A stretch of DNA of 11,578 nt, from assembly GCA_027005175.1 (NCBI GenBank), contig JALTMC010000728.1:1-11578 (forward strand). Direction: 5' to 3'. A program made the position numbers and the translations under genes. The notes beneath the pieces were generated by a model. That model saw only the letters and a list, made by a program, of their open reading frames with translations, was not told where the DNA came from and made no database searches. How positions within the stretch are numbered: position 1 is the first letter of the stretch; each line of letters opens with the position of its first letter. Shown piece by piece: positions 1 through 4,922 of this stretch. This stretch comes from Myxococcales bacterium. GTDB lineage: Bacteria; Myxococcota_C; UBA6777.

Positions 1-81
1 ATGTTATTTGCAGCAGAGTGCCCATGAACTCTCTGGACCAAGAACGCGAAGAGAGTACTAAGAGGAAGGACAAGGAACGGA

Positions 82-876
82 ATGCGAGAAGAGGAAAAAC
101 GAGCTCAAGCCTTGCTTGTTTTAGAGCTGGATGAGGGGGCCTCATGGGGCGATGTCGAGTCGTCGTATCAGCGGTTACTTCGTTTGTACAGCAACCACAG
201 TCTGGCCAGTTACGGCCTCTTTCGCCGGGAAGAACGCCATACTTTTTTGGAAGCTCTCGGCAAGGCTCATCTGCGTTTGAAGCAAGATCTGTCCACGCAG
301 GCCCCAGAGTCTTCCTCACCTTCTTCTCCTGATGGACCCCACAAGCCTGCGCCTGGCGAACCCCACAAGCCTGTTTCTGCTGGTACCAATCTATCGATGA
401 CAAGAAGGCATTACGGGTCGAAAGCTTCTTGGGGAAAGGCACCTACGAGCCCTTCGAGGGGCTCCGCCTCTGCCCAGCCTCTGGAAAAACAAGAAAGCGA
501 TTACGGAATCATGTCTGGTCCACTGAAAAGTACCGCCAGATTTGCCCAGCTTCTGGAAAAACAGGAAAGCAATCATGGTCCGTCTCATGGATCTGTGTCT
601 GTTGAGAATACAAAAACACATGAACACGATATGTTGCGCAAAGCTCGGGAACGTGCAGGTTTGACGATACAGGAATTAGCTTTACGTTTGTCTTGTTCTA
701 CGAAAGAATTGGAGCTTCTTGAGTCTCGTCAGTACGATGACTTTGGCTCCTCACGAATGCTTCGATTGCTTGTAGAATCGTATGCCGCTGTGGTTGGTTT
801 GGAACGGCAACATGTTGTGACAGATATACTCTCCGACTTTTGGGCTTGGCGTGCACACTGGAGGAAAATGCACTGA
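82..876 (+). CDS. J-like domain / RodZ-type helix-turn-helix fusion protein
   Basis: 264 aa, no signal peptide or membrane segment seen. Residues about 8-69 resemble a J-domain fold (LLVLELDEGASWGDVESSYQ, then a second helix pair), but the HPD tripeptide that J-domains use to stimulate DnaK is absent; the loop reads YSNHSLASYG. A Pro/Ser-rich linker with internal repeats follows (about 72-180). Residues about 184-250 match the HTH_25 domain of RodZ (LRKARERAGLTIQEL, then a YDDFGSSRMLRLLVESYA segment). RodZ uses this domain to contact MreB and has a transmembrane segment after it; here the protein ends just beyond the HTH, so it should be cytosolic. ATG 82 is the only usual start codon after an in-frame stop at 25-27 and has AAGGA at 72-76. 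The stop overlaps the next start (TGATG). Role unknown: DNA-binding or protein-binding adaptor are both possible. Confidence 0.85.
   Translation: MREEEKRAQALLVLELDEGASWGDVESSYQRLLRLYSNHSLASYGLFRREERHTFLEALGKAHLRLKQDLSTQAPESSSPSSPDGPHKPAPGEPHKPVSAGTNLSMTRRHYGSKASWGKAPTSPSRGSASAQPLEKQESDYGIMSGPLKSTARFAQLLEKQESNHGPSHGSVSVENTKTHEHDMLRKARERAGLTIQELALRLSCSTKELELLESRQYDDFGSSRMLRLLVESYAAVVGLERQHVVTDILSDFWAWRAHWRKMH
334..578 (+). repeat. Internal duplications in the linker of the J-like/HTH gene
   Basis: Two duplicated pieces lie in the linker coding region. CCCCACAAGCCTG occurs at 337-349 and again at 361-373, 24 bases apart, encoding a repeated PHKP. A 35-base piece at 472-506 recurs at 544-578, 72 bases apart with 5 mismatches by my count, encoding LEKQES twice. 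Both offsets are multiples of three, so the frame is kept. This fits a disordered linker growing by in-frame duplication. Confidence 0.75.
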
Positions 877-1643
877 TGTGGGATCTGTTTTATAAAGGAG
901 GATGGGTGATGTATCCCATCCTCATGGGCTCTGTGATCGGGATGGGCCTTTTTTTGGAGCGATTGTGGGTCTTGCAACGAAGACTCATCAATCCACCGGA
1001 CATCTTACAACACCTGCTTGGTCTCGTGCAGAGTGCTCGCTGGAGTGAAGCGCGTGTGGTGTGTCAACGTGTTCACAACCCCCTTACACGGGTGGCTTTG
1101 GCCATGTTGTCAGCCCGCGAACGAAACCATTCGAGGGAATCCATTAGTGCTGCGGCAGAAGAAATGGGACAACGAGAGGCCTTCTTTCTTGAGAAGAGGA
1201 TTGGTGCCTTGGGTGTTGTGGCCAGCCTAGAGCCTCTAATGGGCTTGCTGGGTACAGTCTTGGGTATGATCAAAGCGTTTCGGCAGGTTGCCATTGGCGG
1301 TGTCGGTGATCCTCGTCTGGTGGCAGGTGGTGTTTGGGCCGCGTTGGTAACTACGGCAGTGGGTCTCACCATTGCGATCCCCGCTTATATCGGATTTCGG
1401 TATCTGTTATCTCGGGTCGATCGCCTTGTTTTGGATCTCCAATATGACTCGACAGCGTTGCTAGAGGCCATGTTATCAGCCGAATCTTCTACATCTGCGG
1501 TGTCTTCTACATCTGCGGTGTCTCCTGCATCTGCGGTGTCTCCTGCATCTGCGATGCCTTCTGCATCAACGCACCCACCTTCTCCTTCTCAGCCTATTTT
1601 GCTGAGACCCAAGGATGAGGGAAATGAGGGGAGTCAGTCATGA
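876..1643 (+). CDS. ExbB/TolQ/MotA-family proton channel subunit
   Basis: 255 aa inner-membrane protein expected to form the pentameric stator that couples proton flow to envelope work with its ExbD/TolR partner. Three hydrophobic segments are visible: about 10-32, 111-135 (with LMGLLGTVLGMIKAF, the family core) and 150-178 (GGVWAALVTTAVGLTIAIPA). The N-terminus MWDLFYKGGWVMYPIL is the usual family opening, which decides ATG 876 (TGATG overlap with the upstream stop, GGAGGA at 860-865) over the in-frame ATGs at 840 and 909. The 909 ATG does follow a strong AAAGGAGG at 894-901, but starting there would remove family-conserved residues. The last 50 or so residues are a Ser/Ala/Pro tail built from an 18-bp tandem repeat. 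The next gene overlaps by 4 bases. ExbB versus TolQ cannot be settled, since no tonB, tolA or tolB is in view. Confidence 0.93.
   Translation: MWDLFYKGGWVMYPILMGSVIGMGLFLERLWVLQRRLINPPDILQHLLGLVQSARWSEARVVCQRVHNPLTRVALAMLSARERNHSRESISAAAEEMGQREAFFLEKRIGALGVVASLEPLMGLLGTVLGMIKAFRQVAIGGVGDPRLVAGGVWAALVTTAVGLTIAIPAYIGFRYLLSRVDRLVLDLQYDSTALLEAMLSAESSTSAVSSTSAVSPASAVSPASAMPSASTHPPSPSQPILLRPKDEGNEGSQS
1485..1571 (+). repeat. 18-bp tandem repeat in the exbB-like tail
   Basis: Four consecutive 18-base units at 1485-1502, 1503-1520, 1521-1538 and 1539-1556, plus a degraded partial copy to 1571. Units 1 and 2 are identical (TCTTCTACATCTGCGGTG); unit 3 differs by two bases and unit 4 by one more. The repeat encodes SSTSAV or SPASAV. 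Because the unit is six codons, gain or loss of copies keeps the frame, so tail length could vary among strains. Confidence 0.92.
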
Positions 1644-2062
1644 AGTTTCGTCGGAGCAGCAGGCGAAATGTTGAAACACTTGAACTTACACCGCTGATCG
1701 ACGTTATTTTTCAGCTTCTGATATTTTTCTTGATCACGACGACTTTTGTTTCATCTCCAGGTATCTCTATTGAGCGGCCCAAAGCCAAACACAGCGGTGC
1801 ACTTGATCAGCAGCGTTTAACGGTGGTGATTCCCAAAGGTGGGGAGGGCAGTATTGTGTTTCGAGGGAAACGTTTGAGTTATTCTCAACTGACAGCCCAA
1901 CTGATGGCCCTGCACAAAAAAACTCCGGAAGCTCAGGTCGCGATTGACGCGGATGAAAGTGTCGAACATCGCATTGTTGTCAAAGTGATGGACCTGATTG
2001 AAGGGGCTGGATTTCGACGTATTGGAATTGTCACTTCTCCGACCTCACCTCCCCAGAAATAA
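1640..2062 (+). CDS. ExbD/TolR-family biopolymer transport protein
   Basis: 140 aa single-pass inner-membrane protein, usual length for the family. A short basic N-terminus (KFRRSSRR) is followed by the family signature TPLIDVIFQLLIFFLIT, with the conserved membrane aspartate at residue 21 that carries protons in ExbD and TolR. The rest (about 40-140) is the periplasmic domain, ending in the typical VMDLIEGAGFRRIGIVT strand-helix-strand. The ATG overlaps the upstream stop as ATGA (1640-1643), implying translational coupling and stoichiometric production with the channel subunit. No TonB or TolA homologue follows, so the pair must work with a partner encoded elsewhere or in a TonB-independent role. 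Confidence 0.95.
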   Translation: MKFRRSSRRNVETLELTPLIDVIFQLLIFFLITTTFVSSPGISIERPKAKHSGALDQQRLTVVIPKGGEGSIVFRGKRLSYSQLTAQLMALHKKTPEAQVAIDADESVEHRIVVKVMDLIEGAGFRRIGIVTSPTSPPQK

Positions 2063-2127
2063 GGCTCTCTTCCCCCGATTGTTGACGGCTCTATGCTCTC
2101 TCTCCTTTCCCTCTGTGATTTGTTCTC

Positions 2128-2158
2128 TTGACACCTCACCCTAGGATTTGGTACGAAT
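2128..2158 (+). promoter_or_regulatory. Possible sigma-70-like promoter for the SCP2 gene
   Basis: A perfect TTGACA hexamer sits at 2128-2133, and a weak -10-like TACGAA lies at 2152-2157 after an 18-base spacer. It falls in the 227-base gap between the exbD-like gene and the SCP2 gene, where a promoter is expected because the gap is far longer than the junctions upstream. The -10 matches consensus poorly, so this is only a candidate. Confidence 0.3.
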
Positions 2159-2289
2159 CTGTGCCTATGCGATTGCATCTGTCCCTGTGTATATATGTGT
2201 ACCTTGGCGCAATCCCCTCAACCAACTACAATGTCGTTACAGTTCCAGGCCATCTTTGTGGTTTCGACGTAACACAAGGAGAAGTTTCT

Positions 2290-2613
2290 ATGAGTGTACA
2301 AGAGACCGTGAAAGCTACGTTCACCGAAATGAATGATCGCCTTGCTGCAGGTGGCTTGGGTGATTTCACTGCTACATACTTGTTTGACTTGGGTGATGAA
2401 GGTGGTCAGTGGACCGTTAAAATTGAAGAGGGTGTGGGTGGTGCTTCCGAAGGCGCAGAAGGTGAAGCGGATTGTACTGTAACGGTTTCTGCGGAGAACT
2501 TTCTCAAAATTGTGAGCAAAGAAGCCAACTCCCAAATGATGTTCATGACCGGTAAACTCAAAGTTAAAGGGAATATGGGCCTGGCCATGAAACTTCAGAA
2601 AGTTCTGGGCTAA
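2290..2613 (+). CDS. SCP2 sterol-carrier-domain lipid-binding protein
   Basis: 107 aa, a stand-alone SCP2 domain of normal length with no signal peptide, so cytosolic. The family forms a small hydrophobic tunnel that binds fatty acyl-CoAs, sterol-like lipids or other apolar ligands. The C-terminal half carries the most recognisable part: ADCTVTVSAENFLKIV, then QMMFMTGKLKVKG and GLAMKLQK. ATG 2290 was chosen over the longer frame from TTG 2128 because it follows AAGGAGAAG at 2276-2284 and starts directly at the domain; the upstream stretch has no family resemblance. The gene stands alone between gaps of 227 and 180 bases. The ligand cannot be told from sequence. The acyl-CoA racemase-like gene downstream suggests a lipid-CoA context, but that link is inferred. 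Confidence 0.92.
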   Translation: MSVQETVKATFTEMNDRLAAGGLGDFTATYLFDLGDEGGQWTVKIEEGVGGASEGAEGEADCTVTVSAENFLKIVSKEANSQMMFMTGKLKVKGNMGLAMKLQKVLG

Positions 2614-2793
2614 ACCCGCAATCCCGATCTTCTCTCCCTCCTGCTCTCAACTTCTTCGGCTGATCTTTGTTTTGAAATACGAAAAATATTGGATTGTGAG
2701 ACTCGATGTGTCTGTCAGCCGATGATCTGGGGATTCCCGTCCATCTTTTGGCTGTGATCTCCTACCGCTTTGTCTGCTTTGAGGATGATTGCT

Positions 2794-3984
2794 ATGTCTA
2801 CCTTACCTTTGGCAGGGATCCGTGTCCTGGATCTAAGTCGCCTCTTACCTGGTCCTCTTTGTTCTCTTATGTTGGCTGACCTCGGCGCAGACATTGTCAA
2901 AATTGAGGCTCCTAGGGGAGGAGACTATACCCGCTGGTTTCCCCCTGTGAGAGAGAATATGAGTGGGGCATTTGCAGCTCTCAATCGAAACAAGCGCTCC
3001 CTCGCTCTCGATCTTAAAACAGCCGCTGGTGTTGATACACTGCTTCACATGGTTGTGAACGCTGATGTTCTTTTGGAGGGCTTTCGACCGGGTGTGATGA
3101 AGCGCCTGGGTCTTGATTATGAGACTCTCCGGACCATCAAACCCGATCTAATTTACTGCTCCATTTCAGGCTATGGACAGGACGGACCACTGTTTCAACG
3201 GGCAGGTCATGATATCAATTACTTGGCCCGGACAGGTGTTCTCTCTCTTACAGGCTCTGTCGGTGGACCTCCTGTTGTGCCGGGCGTGCAGCTTGCTGAT
3301 GTGACGGGTGGAAGCTGGATGGGGGTCAGCCATATCTTGTCTGCTTTGTTTCGGAGAGAGCGAACAGGGGAAGGCTGTTTTTGCGATGTGGCAATGTGTG
3401 AAGGGCTCTTGCCTTTTCTCACTATGGAGCTTGGACAACGTTCCTTTGGAGCGGACTCCTCCGATCGTGGAGAAGGTATGCTAACAGGTGGTATGCCTTG
3501 TTATGGAGTCTATCGATGCGGTGATGGAAAGTATCTGTCCATTGGCTCTCTGGAGCCTAAATTCTGGTTGGGGCTTGTCTCTGCCTTGGGGCTGGAGCAT
3601 CTCTCAGGAGATGGGCTCTCCATGGACCCGGACGGTGAAAGTGCCCGTGCTGCGGTTGAAAAGGTTCTGGCGACAAAGAGCCGTGATGAGTGGGCAGCGT
3701 TTCTCGCTGCGTATGATGTTTGTGTGGAGCCTGTTCTTGAGCTGGATGAAGTGATGAGAGAGCCTCACGCACAGGCACGAGGTTATTTTGTGACCCATGA
3801 ACATCCTACAGAGGGTCAGGTCGTTGGGCCCCGAACACCTTTTCGAATGGACTCTGTGCTTCCTCCTGCGCACAAAGGTGCGCCTTTGCTGGGGGAGCAC
3901 AGCACTCAGATTCTTCGAGAATTTGACTTCTCTGAGGAAGAGATACAGGCTCTACACGAAGCCGGTGTTGTGCTGTCTTCCTAA
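2794..3984 (+). CDS. CoA-transferase family III / alpha-methylacyl-CoA racemase-like protein
   Basis: 396 aa CaiB/BaiF family protein. Members either move CoA between acids through a catalytic Asp or, in the alpha-methylacyl-CoA racemase branch, epimerise 2-methyl-branched acyl-CoAs with a His/Asp pair. Visible landmarks: N-terminal LAGIRVLDLSRLLPGP and LADLGADIVKIEAP; NRNKRSLALDLK at about 64-75; AGHDINYLARTG with H139; QLADVTGGSW with D169; and a C-terminal lid PLLGEHSTQIL. H139 with D169 matches the racemase catalytic pair and favours racemase over transferase. ATG 2794 follows GAGGA at 2781-2785 with 8 bases of spacing; earlier starts (TTG 2770, ATG 2785) lack this. In the racemase context the substrate would be a methyl-branched fatty acyl-CoA or sterol side-chain CoA. 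Substrate and reaction remain inferred. Confidence 0.9.
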   Translation: MSTLPLAGIRVLDLSRLLPGPLCSLMLADLGADIVKIEAPRGGDYTRWFPPVRENMSGAFAALNRNKRSLALDLKTAAGVDTLLHMVVNADVLLEGFRPGVMKRLGLDYETLRTIKPDLIYCSISGYGQDGPLFQRAGHDINYLARTGVLSLTGSVGGPPVVPGVQLADVTGGSWMGVSHILSALFRRERTGEGCFCDVAMCEGLLPFLTMELGQRSFGADSSDRGEGMLTGGMPCYGVYRCGDGKYLSIGSLEPKFWLGLVSALGLEHLSGDGLSMDPDGESARAAVEKVLATKSRDEWAAFLAAYDVCVEPVLELDEVMREPHAQARGYFVTHEHPTEGQVVGPRTPFRMDSVLPPAHKGAPLLGEHSTQILREFDFSEEEIQALHEAGVVLSS

Positions 3985-4004
3985 GTCATACAGATAAGAA
4001 GGCA

Positions 4005-4029
4005 TGTTCAGCTTGACGTGTGCTGAACA
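4005..4029 (+). promoter_or_regulatory. Inverted repeat after the racemase-like gene
   Basis: TGTTCAGC at 4005-4012 pairs perfectly with GCTGAACA at 4022-4029, leaving a 9-base loop. It lies 20 bases past the racemase-like stop. No T-run follows, so it is not a canonical intrinsic terminator; it could be a 3' mRNA stabiliser, a protein-binding operator or part of the next gene's leader. Confidence 0.5.
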
Positions 4030-4049
4030 AATGTGTAGAAGAGATCGTT

Positions 4050-4084
4050 GGTGAGTCAAGAAATGGTTGTCTCTTTGACTCACC
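4050..4084 (+). promoter_or_regulatory. 10-bp inverted repeat in the leader of the LolA-like/priA pair
   Basis: GGTGAGTCAA at 4050-4059 is the exact reverse complement of TTGACTCACC at 4075-4084, with a 15-base loop. It ends 53 bases before the chosen GTG start. No T-run follows. It may act as an operator or RNA hairpin; the sequence alone does not decide. Confidence 0.5.
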
Positions 4085-4136
4085 TCAAGTTCAATCCCAT
4101 CACCATCATAAACTTGTGGATGGAAGGAGAAGACCT

Positions 4137-4922
4137 GTGCTGAAATCCCGAGTCATTCCCTTGTGGATACTCACTGGTGTCATCCTGTGGCTAGGCTTTG
4201 CTTGTCAGGCAGAGGCTTATATCTTGCCTGCTCGATTTTATCTTGCAAAATACGCCAGGACCCGAGCTTCGTTTCGTCGGTTGCGCATCAAGCAGATGAC
4301 GACCTCTTTGGTACAGGGAAAGAAACAAAAAAGAGAAGAGGTCTTGTATCTCCAAAGTCCTGGAAATATTCGTCTTGAACAACGTCACAAAGGTCGCTTG
4401 GTACAGGTCGATATCTGGGCAGGGAAGTCATGGCTTCACTGGAAAAAAGGGGAAGCGACACGCCGCAGACGTCGCCCCAACCCTCGATTGGATCTGTTTG
4501 CTGTTGAATCTTCAGGCTATGGTTATGGAAGCATTCGCTCTCTCCTTCGACGGATGCGTGTGTTTTATCGGGGCTCTCAAACCTGGGATAAATCCAGCGA
4601 CTATCGAGAACAAAATCGTGTCGGTCTGACTTGGTTTGTGGGACATCCTGTGGTCATTCTTGGTGCCCAGCGAAAAGATCAAAAACAAAATCAACTGTGG
4701 CTGGATAAATCTCGCTTTGTTCCCCTTCGGTTTGTGGGGCAATTGCGAAAAAAGGGTCCGATTTGGGATATCCGTTATCTGGATTACAATAAGATCGGTG
4801 GGCGTGCTGTCTTTCCTGGTCGAGTGGAAGTGTATCGAAACGGGAAGCTCACAAGCCGTACCCTGGTATACCAGATCAAACAGGGCTCCCTCCCCGCTCA
4901 TATCTTCTCTCGTGTTCGATGA
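4137..4922 (+). CDS. Exported LolA-like (outer-membrane lipoprotein-sorting fold) protein
   Basis: 261 aa from GTG 4137, chosen because AAGGAG at 4124-4129 sits 7 bases upstream and the protein then opens directly with a signal peptide: basic start (LKSR), hydrophobic core to about residue 21, then CQAEA before YILPAR. A longer frame from GTG 4020 would put a His-rich, non-family stretch ahead of the signal peptide. The mature part resembles the LolA/RseB-like half-barrel: a FRRLRIKQMTTSLVQG strand pair, ALYL-like LYLQSPGNIRLEQ, and late strands LWLDKSRFVPLRF and RAVFPGRVEVYRNGKLT. Such proteins carry or sense lipids in the periplasm. True LolA is shorter and best matched elsewhere, so the substrate is unknown. 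Cys23 lies in GFAC, a poor lipobox, so a soluble periplasmic form is favoured. Overlaps priA by 4 bases. Confidence 0.75.
   Translation: MLKSRVIPLWILTGVILWLGFACQAEAYILPARFYLAKYARTRASFRRLRIKQMTTSLVQGKKQKREEVLYLQSPGNIRLEQRHKGRLVQVDIWAGKSWLHWKKGEATRRRRRPNPRLDLFAVESSGYGYGSIRSLLRRMRVFYRGSQTWDKSSDYREQNRVGLTWFVGHPVVILGAQRKDQKQNQLWLDKSRFVPLRFVGQLRKKGPIWDIRYLDYNKIGGRAVFPGRVEVYRNGKLTSRTLVYQIKQGSLPAHIFSRVR

Noticed and set aside
1-61. C-terminal end of an upstream gene at the left edge
   Set aside because: Frames 1, 2 and 3 all end or run through within the first 140 bases, and no family signal lets one be chosen, so no partial gene is reported.
840-875. ATG 840 as start of the ExbB-like gene
   Set aside because: It would add 12 residues inside the upstream gene with no family match; ATG 876 has GGAGGA upstream and begins with family-like residues.
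2128-2289. N-terminal extension of the SCP2 protein from TTG 2128
   Set aside because: The extension has no family similarity, and ATG 2290 has a strong AAGGAG-type site and starts exactly at the domain.
2656-2722. 8-bp inverted repeat TCGGCTGA / TCAGCCGA in the SCP2-racemase gap
   Set aside because: The arms are about 51 bases apart, short, and without other structure; probably chance.
4020-4136. Longer start (GTG 4020) for the LolA-like gene, including a HHHH stretch
   Set aside because: It would bury the signal peptide, has no ribosome-binding site, and crosses the inverted repeat at 4050-4084; GTG 4137 has AAGGAG at good spacing.
4137-4220. Lipoprotein signal with Cys23 in the LolA-like protein
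   Set aside because: The sequence GFAC lacks the Leu/Val/Ile expected at -3; the AEA site after residue 27 is a better type I cleavage site.
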